A stretch of DNA of 64,000 bases. Source: Sphingopyxis chilensis (GTDB lineage: Bacteria; Pseudomonadota; Alphaproteobacteria; Sphingomonadales; Sphingomonadaceae). Shown one piece after another: positions 24,523 through 35,331 of this stretch. The number at the start of each line of letters is the position of its first letter. The first letter of the stretch is position 1. Position numbers and translations under genes: made by a program. The stretch is taken from positions 2,079,501 to 2,143,500 of the forward strand of contig NZ_CP142394.1 of assembly GCF_035930445.1 (NCBI RefSeq). Reading direction: 5' to 3'. Under the pieces are notes generated by a model. That model did no database searches and was not told the origin of the DNA. It saw only the letters and a list, made by a program, of their open reading frames with translations.

Positions 24523-24857
24523 GCCACGCCTTCGATATCCTCGGCGATCCGGTTCGCCGCCGCATATTGGAGCTGCTCGCGGACGGAGCGCGCGCGTCGG
24601 GCGAGATCGTCGATGTGATCGCCGCCGAATTCGGCATCTCGCAGCCAGCCGTATCGCAGCATCTGCGCATTCTCCGCGATAGTGGCTTCGCGACGTCGGA
24701 GGCCGACGGCAGACGGCGGCTTTATGCTGTCGCGCCCGCGCGCTTCGACGAGATCGACGCGTGGATCCAGCGTTTCAGACGGACGTGGGAGCCAAGGTTC
24801 GAGGCGCTGGCGACCGAGGTCGAGCGCGGCAAGAAAGCACGCCGGGACGGGAATTAG
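24519..24857 (+). CDS. ArsR-family transcriptional regulator
   Basis: A 112-residue winged-helix repressor: FDILGDPVRRRILELLADG, then the recognition helix SQPAVSQHLRILRDSG and wing EADGRRRLYAVAPAR. It lacks the Cys-rich metal site of ArsR/SmtB, so metal sensing is unlikely; this is the subgroup paired with AHSA1 proteins. It overlaps the SRPBCC gene (ATGA) and its stop overlaps the convergent folP stop by two bases. Confidence 0.9.
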   Translation: MSHAFDILGDPVRRRILELLADGARASGEIVDVIAAEFGISQPAVSQHLRILRDSGFATSEADGRRRLYAVAPARFDEIDAWIQRFRRTWEPRFEALATEVERGKKARRDGN

Positions 24858-25984
24858 GCGGTCAGCGCCGCATCCCTCAGCCCGCGCCATACGCGCAGCG
24901 CCTGCCGGTTCTCGGCGATGTCGTGGACGCGCAGCAGCTGCGCGCCGTGCGCCGCCGCCTGATAGTGCAGCGCGACGGTGCCGCCGAGGCGCTGGTCGGC
25001 GGGCGCTTCATTGTCGAGCGCGCCGATCATCCGCTTGCGGCTCGCGCCGAACAGGATCGGGCAGCCCAAAGTATGGAACAGCGCGAGCCCGTTCACCAGC
25101 GTCAGATTCTCGCCGACCCCCTTGCCGAAACCGAGCCCCGGATCGACGATGATCTTCGTGCGGTCGATCCCCGCGGCGACGCACGCCGCGACGCGCTCGG
25201 CGAGCATGTCATAGACGTCGAACAGGACGTGCGAATAATTCCCGCCCTCATGCGGATCGCTCTTTGCCGACGGCGCGTGCATCAGCACCACCGGACAACC
25301 GGCCTGAACCACCACATCCATCGCGCGGTCGTCATAGCGCAGCGCCGAAATATCGTTAACGATCCGCGCCCCCGCGGCGAGCGCCGCCTCCATCACCGCG
25401 GCCTTGCGCGTGTCGATCGACACCGCGACGCCGCCCTTGGCCAGCGCCGCGACTACGCCTTCGATGCGCTTGATCTCGTCGCCTTCCCAGACGAGCGGCG
25501 CGCCCGGCCGCGTCGATTCGCCGCCGACATCGATGATCGCCGCGCCCGCGGCACCCATCGCAAAGCCCGCTTCGGCCGCGGCGGCGGCATCGACATGCTT
25601 GCCGCCGTCGGAAAAGCTGTCGGGGGTGACGTTCAAAATGCCCATCAGTTGCGGTTCGCCCAGCCGGATCGTCCGCTCGCCGAGTTGCAGGTTACCGCGC
25701 GGCCGCGTCACGCCGGCCCGCTGCACTCTTGCCGTTTCGGCCAGTCGGTCGGGCATCGCCGCGATCCAGTCGTCGAGTTCGCAGACGGGGATGATCGCCG
25801 ATTTGACCATATCATTGTCGCGCAGGCTGACGTGCCATGCCGCAAACCAGACCATCGTGTCGGCGATCCGCAGCGCGCCCTCATCCAGCTCATGCGGACG
25901 ATCGACGAAGCAGGTCGGACGCAGATAGACGCGCGCATCTTCCCACGTCTTGCCGAGGTCGGACTTGGTGAGTGGCTGGAACAT
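24854..25984 (-). CDS. folP: Dihydropteroate synthase, long N-terminal form
   Basis: FolP joins p-aminobenzoate to dihydropterin pyrophosphate in folate synthesis and is the sulfonamide target. Of its 376 residues, about 265 form the catalytic TIM barrel: MGILNVTPDSFSDGG near residue 112, DVGGESTRPGAP, VSIDTRKAAV, IVNDISALR, and the C-terminal GASRKRMIG. Residues 1-108 are an extra N-terminal region without a known fold. The gene follows ccrM after a REP element, and its stop overlaps that of the convergent ArsR gene. Confidence 0.93.
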   Translation of the reverse strand: MFQPLTKSDLGKTWEDARVYLRPTCFVDRPHELDEGALRIADTMVWFAAWHVSLRDNDMVKSAIIPVCELDDWIAAMPDRLAETARVQRAGVTRPRGNLQLGERTIRLGEPQLMGILNVTPDSFSDGGKHVDAAAAAEAGFAMGAAGAAIIDVGGESTRPGAPLVWEGDEIKRIEGVVAALAKGGVAVSIDTRKAAVMEAALAAGARIVNDISALRYDDRAMDVVVQAGCPVVLMHAPSAKSDPHEGGNYSHVLFDVYDMLAERVAACVAAGIDRTKIIVDPGLGFGKGVGENLTLVNGLALFHTLGCPILFGASRKRMIGALDNEAPADQRLGGTVALHYQAAAHGAQLLRVHDIAENRQALRVWRGLRDAALTA

Positions 25985-25999
25985 GCTTATCCCCTATCC

Positions 26000-26091
26000 G
26001 TCATTGCGAGCGAAGCGAAGCAATCTCCAGCCAACGGGGTCGCGCGCCGATAGCGGGCGATTGCTTCGTCGCTCCGCTCCTCGCAATGACG
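26000..26091. repeat. REP-type inverted repeat (TCATTGCGAG family)
   Basis: TCATTGCGAGCGAAGCGAAG at about 26001-26020 is followed 40 bases later by the inverted copy ending CTCCTCGCAATGACG at 26091. The arms differ by a few bases. This TCATTGCGAGGAGC type is common between genes in sphingomonads. It lies between ccrM and folP and may stabilise or separate their transcripts. Confidence 0.7.
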
Positions 26092-26099
26092 ATGTGATG

Positions 26100-27242
<1,143 letters not shown>

Positions 27243-27276
27243 TCACCCCGTTCCTTGCTCGTAAGAAGGCCCTGAT

Positions 27277-27428
27277 GAGTCCGGCAACACCCGCCGTCAA
27301 GCGCCGGACTCTAGGGATTCCCGCTCTCTAAATGGTTAATGCGATGAGAACGAAAGGAGTCTGACACACCATATGGAGTCGTGGGCGACTCGCGGACTCA
27401 ACCACTGGTGGTGTGGCGATGAGGACTC
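27277..27428. promoter_or_regulatory. Cluster of eight GANTC sites upstream of ccrM
   Basis: GANTC occurs at 27277, 27307, 27316, 27357, 27376, 27387, 27395 and 27424 (first base of each), eight sites in 152 bp. At the local base composition about one per 300 bp would be expected. The region lies between the ccrM start and the SDR stop, so it contains the ccrM promoter. A TTAA half-site at 27335-27338 (GGTTAATG) could be part of a CtrA box, but no full TTAA-N7-TTAA is seen. Regulation by methylation state is inferred. Confidence 0.75.
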
Positions 27429-27457
27429 ACCGGCGAAAAAAATTTCGTCGCGGAGGA

Positions 27458-28354
27458 TTACAGCCCCGGATCAACCCCGGTCAGCTCGACCGACCGCTCC
27501 CACAGCTCGCGCGCCAGTTTCGGATCGCGCGCCGCGCGGCTCGCGCGTGCCGGGCCCGACCGCCCCGACACTTCGCCCAGTCCCTGCGGCCCCAGATAAT
27601 CGCCGCCCTGCACATGCGCGCCGGTTGCGGCCTGCAAGGTCGGCCACGCCCCCTGCGCGGCGCTGTTGAAGAAAGGCGCGGCAAGCGGGGTCATATAACG
27701 CAAGGGCAGCGGCAAATGCCGCTGCAATTCGGTCGTCGCGACGCCGGGATGGCAACCGATCGCCTGCGTCGCCCGTCCCGCGGCGCCCAGCCGCCGGTCG
27801 AGTTCGAACATATGGAGCAGGTTCGCAAGCTTGCTCATCTGGTAACGCGCCCAATTGTGATAGCTGCGCGACGCCGACAGGTCGCTGTAATCCATTTCGC
27901 CGTTCCGGTGTGCGATGCTGCCCGTGACCACGATACGGTCGTCGACATGGCGATGCACCAATCCCGTGAAGGCGAAGGTGCCGAGGTGATTGACCCCGAA
28001 TTGCAGCTCATAGCCCTGCTTCGTCAGCGTCCTCGGCGGGATCATCACCCCGGCATTATTGACCAGCACGTCGATCCGCGGCCCCGCGAGCACCGCCGCG
28101 GCCGCCTCCTTCACCTGATCGAGGTCGGCGAGGTCGAGCGGCTGGAACGACAATATCGCGTCAGACACATCGGCGCGGATGCGGTCCATCGCCGCCTCGG
28201 CTTTCGCGGTATCGCGGCAGGCAAGGATCACATGCGCGCCCCGCGCCGCCAGCACTTTGGAAACCTCGAAGCCAAGCCCGGCATTGGCACCGGTGACAAG
28301 GACGGTGCGGCCGGTCTGGGCCGACACGTCGTCGGCCGTAAATCCCCTGCTCAT
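27458..28354 (-). CDS. Short-chain dehydrogenase/reductase
   Basis: A 298-residue SDR of the retinol-dehydrogenase-like group. The cofactor loop is TGANAGLGFEVSK, NNAGVM follows in strand 4, the catalytic Ser is in VVTGSIAH and the Tyr/Lys pair is in RYQMSKLAN. The start at 28354 (MSRGFTADDVSAQTGRT) has a G-rich ribosome binding site; the longer open frame to 28531 runs into rnhB. It prefers NADP(H) by analogy, and the substrate is not predictable. It follows rnhB by 28 bp on the same strand. Confidence 0.88.
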   Translation of the reverse strand: MSRGFTADDVSAQTGRTVLVTGANAGLGFEVSKVLAARGAHVILACRDTAKAEAAMDRIRADVSDAILSFQPLDLADLDQVKEAAAAVLAGPRIDVLVNNAGVMIPPRTLTKQGYELQFGVNHLGTFAFTGLVHRHVDDRIVVTGSIAHRNGEMDYSDLSASRSYHNWARYQMSKLANLLHMFELDRRLGAAGRATQAIGCHPGVATTELQRHLPLPLRYMTPLAAPFFNSAAQGAWPTLQAATGAHVQGGDYLGPQGLGEVSGRSGPARASRAARDPKLARELWERSVELTGVDPGL

Positions 28355-28382
28355 CGCCTTCCCCCCCTTTTGCTGTCGGGCT

Positions 28383-28937
28383 TCAGACCAGCTGCATTTG
28401 TGCGACCGGGGCAAAACTGGTCCGATGGAGCGGCGTGGGGCCATGCTGGCGCAGCGCCGCGAGATGCTGCGCGGTACCATAACCCATGTTGGTTTCCCAG
28501 CCAAAGCCAGGAAAATCGCGCGCCTTTGCAATCATGAAGCGGTCGCGATGCTCCTTCGCGATGATGCTCGCCGCCGAAATGCACGGGTGGAGCGCATCGC
28601 CGCCGACGATCGCGCGCGCGCTGTATCGCCATTTGGGAAGGCGGTTGCCGTCGACGAGAACCTCGTGCGGGTCAAACCCCAAAGCCTCGACCGCGCGCGT
28701 CATCGCCAGCAAGGTCGCCTGCAAGATGTTGATGCAGTCGATCTCCGCGACGCTCGCCTCGCCGATGCCCCAGCGGCAGCGCGCCTTGATCTCGATTTCG
28801 AGTTCACCGCGGCGTTTCGCGGTCAGTTTCTTGCTGTCGTCGAGCCCCGCGATACCGCCCTCGCAGAGCAGCACCGCCGCCGCGACGACCGGCCCCGCGA
28901 GCGGCCCGCGGCCAGCCTCGTCGACGCCGACGATCAT
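28383..28937 (-). CDS. rnhB: Ribonuclease HII
   Basis: RNase HII removes ribonucleotides and RNA primers from DNA. The 184-residue protein starts [20 protein letters not shown] with the conserved DEAGRG, followed by GLDDSKKLT, the second acidic site in [10 protein letters not shown] and the SIIAKEHRD segment. The ATG at 28937 has GGAG eight bases upstream. A longer open frame adds 47 residues without homology and is not used. It lies 41 bp after the ThiD-VOC gene. Confidence 0.94.
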   Translation of the reverse strand: MIVGVDEAGRGPLAGPVVAAAVLLCEGGIAGLDDSKKLTAKRRGELEIEIKARCRWGIGEASVAEIDCINILQATLLAMTRAVEALGFDPHEVLVDGNRLPKWRYSARAIVGGDALHPCISAASIIAKEHRDRFMIAKARDFPGFGWETNMGYGTAQHLAALRQHGPTPLHRTSFAPVAQMQLV

Positions 28938-28978
28938 GTGCGTCGCTCCAGAACGGACCCATGATGTCGTTTCGAATT

Positions 28979-30133
28979 TTACACCCGCCACGGCGGATAC
29001 CTCCGGTACTCGCCTGCTTGATACAGGCACAGACGATTGCCCGCCGGATCGGTCAACCGCGCCTCGCGCCAACCCCACTGCTCATCCCTGGGCATCTGGT
29101 CGAACCGCACCCCGCGCCGCGCCAGATAGGCGACCCACGCATCGAGCGCGCCGCTCTCGAGATAGGCCGTCGCCCCGCCCGCCGCACCGTCGCCGACGCT
29201 TTCATCAACATGGATCGACAGCGTGACGCCGTTCGCGGCCTCGAACCGCGCATAACCATTGTCCGGGCTATCGACGATCTGCGTCAACCCCATCTGTTTG
29301 TAGAAGGCGACCGACACCGCATAATCGCTGGCGGGCAAGGTGATCTGGTTGAGCGCCGGGCCGGTGAACAGCCCGTCGTTGCGCACGAACTGCTGCCCCA
29401 TCGGACCATGCCCCTGCCCCAGCCCCGGCGCGTCGAGCAGCGACAGCCGCACGAAATCGCGCGCACGCGCGATCGCGGGCTCGAGCGGCATCCCCTGCGC
29501 CAACCCGGTCGCGATCGCGCTCGCCAGCGTGCAGCCGGTGCCGTGACTGTGCGGCGTGTCGATCCGCGGCGCTTCCCAGCGCGCAACCTCGCCCTCGCCC
29601 GTTTCGAGCAGGCGGTCGGTCACCGTCTCGCCTTCGGCATGGCCGCCCTTGATCAGCAGCGAGCAGCCGTGCGCGAGCACCGCCTCCTCGCCGCCCAAGA
29701 CTTCCAGTTCGGGCAAATTTGGCGTCACAACCGTCGCACGATCGAGCAGTGCCTTGAACGCGGCGATCGTCGCCGCGTCGGCGAGCACCGATCCGCTCGT
29801 CGCGACCATCACCGGATCGAATACCAGCGCCGCCTGCGCCAGGTCGGGCCGCGACAGGCGCTCGGCGACCGCGGCGGCGGTTTGTGCGCTCCCGATCATC
29901 CCGATCTTGACCGCATCGACGCCGATATCCGACGCGACACTGTCGATCTGGGCGAGCACCATATCGGCCGGCACCGGGTGGACGCGCTGCACCCCCAGCG
30001 TATTTTGCGCGGTGATGGCGGTGATGGCCGTCATCGCGTGGCCGCCGAGCATCGTCACCGCCTTGATGTCGGCCTGGATGCCCGCGCCGCCCCCGCTATC
30101 CGATCCGGCAATGATCAGGACGCGCGCGGTCAC
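28979..30133 (-). CDS. thiD: Fusion of HMP/HMP-P kinase with a VOC (glyoxalase) domain
   Basis: Residues 1-248 are ThiD, which phosphorylates hydroxymethylpyrimidine and its phosphate in thiamine synthesis: [16 protein letters not shown] at 10-24, GMIGSA, PNLPE and the catalytic HGTGC at 197-201. Residues about 260-380 are a second domain with the vicinal-oxygen-chelate pattern ([52 protein letters not shown]). No stop or frameshift lies between them. Fusion of a VOC domain to ThiD is unusual and its purpose is unknown. It overlaps the DUF1272 gene by 4 bp (ATGA). Confidence 0.9.
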   Translation of the reverse strand: MTARVLIIAGSDSGGGAGIQADIKAVTMLGGHAMTAITAITAQNTLGVQRVHPVPADMVLAQIDSVASDIGVDAVKIGMIGSAQTAAAVAERLSRPDLAQAALVFDPVMVATSGSVLADAATIAAFKALLDRATVVTPNLPELEVLGGEEAVLAHGCSLLIKGGHAEGETVTDRLLETGEGEVARWEAPRIDTPHSHGTGCTLASAIATGLAQGMPLEPAIARARDFVRLSLLDAPGLGQGHGPMGQQFVRNDGLFTGPALNQITLPASDYAVSVAFYKQMGLTQIVDSPDNGYARFEAANGVTLSIHVDESVGDGAAGGATAYLESGALDAWVAYLARRGVRFDQMPRDEQWGWREARLTDPAGNRLCLYQAGEYRRYPPWRV

Positions 30134-30354
30134 CCCTTATGCTTTCGCTCCGTCGAAGCGGGGTATTTCGCGAGGATCGCACCTTCGCGAAGCGGCCGGT
30201 CGAGCAGGTCGCCGCCGCAATTGGGGCAAAGTTCGTCGAGCTTGTCGGCACAGTTCGCGCAGAAAGTGCACTCCATCGAACAGATGAAGGCACCGTGGAT
30301 GTCGGCGGGCAGATTGCGTCCGCACTTTTCGCAATCGGGTCGCATTTCTAGCAT
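30130..30354 (-). CDS. DUF1272 Cys-rich small protein
   Basis: A 74-residue zinc-ribbon-like protein beginning MLEMRPDCEKCGRNLPADIH, with Cys pairs CEKC, CSMEC, CANC and CPNC. It belongs to DUF1272. It is coupled to the following thiD fusion gene by an ATGA overlap and follows glmM by 33 bp on the same strand. The fold suggests one or two bound zinc ions; function is unknown. Confidence 0.88.
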   Translation of the reverse strand: MLEMRPDCEKCGRNLPADIHGAFICSMECTFCANCADKLDELCPNCGGDLLDRPLREGAILAKYPASTERKHKG

Positions 30355-30387
30355 GTTCAGTCTCTTTCGGTTCCAAAAATAAAAGGT

Positions 30388-31725
<1,338 letters not shown>

Positions 31726-31902
31726 TGCACCTCTGCTATCCGGGCCGATGATCAGGCAAATGCCTGCAACGGCGTCCCATGGGATGGCCCCCGCGGAGCA
31801 TTTCCCGGCCCAAAAACCGGTTCCCGTTTCTTTCGGGAGGTGCTCTAAGTCACCCTCTTTTGCTTGGCAAGCAGGCCAGAAAAATCGCCGGGAGAATCCG
31901 CT

Positions 31903-33150
31903 TTGAAATCCGCTTGGCTCATCCTTTCGGCGCTGATCGCCGGCATGCTCCTCGGGATCGGCGTCGAGCTGGTGTCGCCGGCGGCCGGGACCGCCTCGCT
32001 GCCCTGGATCGAACCGATCGGCCTGCTCTGGCTCAATGCGCTCAAGATGACGATCGTCCCGTTGATCGTCGCGCTGCTGATCACGGGCATCACCGCCACC
32101 GCCGATGCGGCGCGCGCAGGCACGCTGGCTTTTCGCGCGGTGATGACCTTCCTCGGCGCGATCTTTATCTCGGGATTGATGTCGCTGCTGATGACCCCGC
32201 TGCTGCTGCGGCTTTTCCCGCTGTCGACGGGCGCTGCCGAAGCCTTGCGTCACGGCCTGGGCGGCACGACCGAGGCGGGACCGTCGCCAACCTTCGGCGA
32301 TTTCCTGCTCTCGCTAATCCCGACCAACCCCATCGCCGCCGCCGCCGAGACCGCGATCCTGCCGCTGATCGTCTTCACGACCATCTTCGCCTTCGCCATC
32401 ACCCGCCTCGAACCCGTGCAGCGCGCGACGCTGTCGGGGCTGTTCAAGGCGCTCGGCGACGCGATGCTGATCGTCATCGGCTGGGTGCTCGCGCTCGCGC
32501 CGATCGGTGTCTTCGCGCTCGGCTATGCGCTCGCGGTCAAGGCCGGGGTCGCGGCCTTCGGCGGGCTTGTCCATTATGTGCTTATCCTTTCCGGAATCGG
32601 TGTTTGCTGCATCATCCTCGGGCTGTTGCTCGCCTGGCTCGTCGTCGGTATCGCGCCGCCGCGTTTCCTGCGCGCCATGGTGCCGACACTCGCGGTCGCG
32701 ATCAGCACACAAAGCTCGCTCGCCAGCCTGCCCGCGATGCTCAAATCGTCGGAGGAACTCGGCGTCGATCCCAAGAAGGCCGACGTCGTCCTCCCGCTCG
32801 CGGTCGCCTTGTTCCGCTTCACCAGCCCCGCGATGAACCTCGCGGTCGTCGTCTATGTCGCCTGGCTGTTCGGAATCGAGCTGACGCCGTGGGAGATGGC
32901 GATCGGGCTTGCGGTCGCCATCGCCGCCGCGCTTTCTTCGGTCAGCCTGCCCGGCTCGATCAGCTTCGTCACCTCGATCGCACCGATCGCGGTGTCGATG
33001 GGGGTTCCCGTCGCGCCGTTGGGGCTGCTCGTCGCGGTCGAGACCTTTCCCGACATCTTCCGGACGATCGGCAATGTTATCGGTGACGTCGCCGCGACCA
33101 AATATGCCGCCGACGGCGTCGAAAACGAATCCGCAGGAGAAACGCCATGA
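31903..33150 (+). CDS. Dicarboxylate/amino acid:cation symporter
   Basis: A 415-residue inner-membrane transporter of the DAACS (SDF) family. Several transmembrane helices alternate with two re-entrant hairpins: the serine-rich [13 protein letters not shown] and [18 protein letters not shown], and the conserved [12 protein letters not shown]. Start: TTG at 31903 with GGGAG eight bases upstream, giving [20 protein letters not shown]; no ATG is available. Substrate may be glutamate, aspartate or C4-dicarboxylates. It overlaps the aldo/keto reductase by 4 bp. Confidence 0.88.
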   Translation: MKSAWLILSALIAGMLLGIGVELVSPAAGTASLPWIEPIGLLWLNALKMTIVPLIVALLITGITATADAARAGTLAFRAVMTFLGAIFISGLMSLLMTPLLLRLFPLSTGAAEALRHGLGGTTEAGPSPTFGDFLLSLIPTNPIAAAAETAILPLIVFTTIFAFAITRLEPVQRATLSGLFKALGDAMLIVIGWVLALAPIGVFALGYALAVKAGVAAFGGLVHYVLILSGIGVCCIILGLLLAWLVVGIAPPRFLRAMVPTLAVAISTQSSLASLPAMLKSSEELGVDPKKADVVLPLAVALFRFTSPAMNLAVVVYVAWLFGIELTPWEMAIGLAVAIAAALSSVSLPGSISFVTSIAPIAVSMGVPVAPLGLLVAVETFPDIFRTIGNVIGDVAATKYAADGVENESAGETP

Positions 33151-34142
33151 AATATCGCAAGCTCGGCCACGGCCTCGAAGTCTCCGCGATCGGCATCGGC
33201 TGCATGCCGATGATCAAGGGCGGCAACATCCTCTATGGCGAGGCCGCCGACCTGGGCGAATCGACGCGGACGATCCACCGCGCGATCGACCTAGGCGTCA
33301 CCTTTTTCGACACCGCGCAAATCTATGGCCCCTTTTCGAACGAAGAGCTTCTCGGCGAAGCGATCAAGGGCAAGCGCGAAGGGCTCGTCATCGCGACGAA
33401 GTTCGGCTTCAGGTTCGAAGGCAAGCAAATCACCGGCGTCGACGGATCGCCCGCCAACGCCCGCGCGGCGTGCGAAAGCTCGCTCCAGCGGCTCGGCATC
33501 GACACGATCGACCTTTTCTACCAGCACCGCGTGGATCCCAATGTGCCGATCGAGGAAACGGTCGGCGGGATGATGGCGTTGGTGAAGGAAGGCAAGGTCC
33601 GCCACATCGCGCTCTCCGAAGCCGGTCCCGAAACGATCCGCCGCGCCGCCAAGGCCGCGCCGATCACCGCGCTGCAGAGTGAATATTCGATCTGGGAACG
33701 CGATGTGGAGGACGAGATCCTGCCCGTCTGCCGCGAACATGGCATCGGCTTCGTCCCTTACTCGCCGCTCGGTCGCGGCTTCCTCGCGGGCGCGGTACGC
33801 AGCCGCGACGAGCTTTCCGAAAGCGACTGGCGCCGGGGCGACCCGCGCTATTCGGACGAGAATCTCCCCGCCAATCTCGCGATCGTCGACGCGATCGGCG
33901 CGGTCGCCGACAGCCATGGCGTGTCGAAGGCGCAGGTCGCGCTCGCCTGGCTGCTCGCGCAAGGCGACGATATCGTCCCCATCCCCGGCACCAAGCGCCG
34001 GGCGACGATGGAGGACAGCGTCGCCGCCGCCGGCGTAACGCTCACCGCCGACGACCTCGCCGCGATCGCCGCCGCCGCGCCGAAAGGCGGCACAAGCGGC
34101 CCGCGCTATGGCGAGCAGGGCATGCGGATGGTACGGCTGTAG
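33147..34142 (+). CDS. Aldo/keto reductase
   Basis: A 331-residue NADP-dependent TIM-barrel oxidoreductase. The catalytic tetrad residues are Asp and Tyr in FFDTAQIYGPFSNEE, Lys in IATKFGF and His in FYQHRVDP. The C-terminal cofactor segment is PIPGTKRRATMEDS. Length and pattern fit the AKR12/13-like pyridoxal-reductase-type group; the true substrate is unknown. The ATGA overlap couples it to the symporter, suggesting a shared substrate or stress. Confidence 0.9.
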   Translation: MKYRKLGHGLEVSAIGIGCMPMIKGGNILYGEAADLGESTRTIHRAIDLGVTFFDTAQIYGPFSNEELLGEAIKGKREGLVIATKFGFRFEGKQITGVDGSPANARAACESSLQRLGIDTIDLFYQHRVDPNVPIEETVGGMMALVKEGKVRHIALSEAGPETIRRAAKAAPITALQSEYSIWERDVEDEILPVCREHGIGFVPYSPLGRGFLAGAVRSRDELSESDWRRGDPRYSDENLPANLAIVDAIGAVADSHGVSKAQVALAWLLAQGDDIVPIPGTKRRATMEDSVAAAGVTLTADDLAAIAAAAPKGGTSGPRYGEQGMRMVRL

Positions 34143-34178
34143 GCGTTTCCGGAAGGCGCGCCGTAAAACCCCTCCAGG

Positions 34179-35225
34179 CTATTCGCGCGCCTTGGCGGCG
34201 GCACGGACCTCTTGCGAGCGTTCGAGCGGCAGGATCAGTATGTCGTCGCCGTCGACGATCACCGCAATATTGTCCATGCCGAGGATCGACACGCGCTTGT
34301 CGCCCGCGCGCACGAGGTTGCCGCGGCTGTCGTGGAGAAAGGCGTCGCCGGTGACGGCATTGTCCGCCGCATCCTTTTCGGCGAGCGCGTGGATCGTGTG
34401 CCAGCAGCCGAGGTCGGACCAGCCCATCGCGACGGGAACGACCGCGACCCGGTCGTCCTTTTCCATCACGGCATAATCGATCGAGTCGGGCGGCGCCTTC
34501 GCGAATTCGATGGCGTCGGCATAGAGCGCGTCGCCATCGCGCATCCCCGCAGCGACCGCCTTGTCGGCGGCCTCGAAGATCGCGCGGCAATGGGTGAGCA
34601 TCGCGTCGCGCATTCGCGCAGCGCGGAACAGAAAAATGCCGGCGTTCCAGCTATAGCCGCCAGCCGCGAGCATCGCTTCGGCTTCCTCCAGCGGCGGCTT
34701 TTCGACGAAGCGATCGACCGCGAAGCCCCCATCTTCGTCAGCGCCGCCCAGCGGCGCACCGGCGGCGATATAGCCGAAGCCGGTTTCGGGGCGGTCGGGG
34801 GTGATGCCGAAGGTGACGATCCAGCCCTGCTGCGCGAGGCGCACCCCTTTGGCGATCGCGGCGTGAAAGGCGGGAACGTCGGCGATGACATGGTCGCTGG
34901 GCATGACCAGCAACAGCGTATCGGCATCCGCCCGCGCGACGGCGAGCGCGATCGCAGCGGCGGTATTGCGCGGCATCGGTTCGACGAGCAGCATCTCCTC
35001 GCGGTCGTTCATCTGTTCGCGAACCATAGCGACATGGCCGTCGCCGCACAGGACGATCGGGGGAAGGAAATCGGGACCCGCGGGGGTGCGCTCGACCGTC
35101 TGGCGGAACAGGCTGCGCTGGCCGTGGAGCAGCAGGAACTGCTTGGCGCGCGTGCCGCGCGACTCGGGCCACAGGCGGGTGCCCGCGCCGCCGCACAGGA
35201 TAACGGGCTGGATCATCAGCGTCAT
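34179..35225 (-). CDS. Mannose-1-phosphate guanylyltransferase
   Basis: A 348-residue nucleotidyltransferase making GDP-mannose. The N-terminal signature LCGGAGTRLWPESRGTRAKQ is complete, followed by PSDHVIAD, TGFGYI and FVEKP. It is the short, single-domain form without the C-terminal phosphomannose isomerase domain of ManC/XanB. The start may be at 35225 or nine bases later. It is divergent from the exopolysaccharide sugar transferase, consistent with a joint role in polysaccharide synthesis. The 106-bp gap should hold both promoters. Confidence 0.92.
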   Translation of the reverse strand: MTLMIQPVILCGGAGTRLWPESRGTRAKQFLLLHGQRSLFRQTVERTPAGPDFLPPIVLCGDGHVAMVREQMNDREEMLLVEPMPRNTAAAIALAVARADADTLLLVMPSDHVIADVPAFHAAIAKGVRLAQQGWIVTFGITPDRPETGFGYIAAGAPLGGADEDGGFAVDRFVEKPPLEEAEAMLAAGGYSWNAGIFLFRAARMRDAMLTHCRAIFEAADKAVAAGMRDGDALYADAIEFAKAPPDSIDYAVMEKDDRVAVVPVAMGWSDLGCWHTIHALAEKDAADNAVTGDAFLHDSRGNLVRAGDKRVSILGMDNIAVIVDGDDILILPLERSQEVRAAAKARE

Positions 35226-35331
35226 AAATCGGGTCTATCGCTTTCGAGGGGGCCGGTCACCTTGTCATTGCCGATATAGCAAGTGTAAAATTAACCGACA
35301 GTTGACGCCTCGGCTGTAGGATTTCGCGACC

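Noticed and set aside
27335..27355. Full CtrA box upstream of ccrM
   Set aside because: Only one TTAA half-site is present; no TTAA at the required seven-base distance.
28938..29078. N-terminal extension of RNase HII
   Set aside because: The added 47 residues lack homology and overlap the ThiD-VOC gene; the ATG at 28937 has a proper ribosome binding site.
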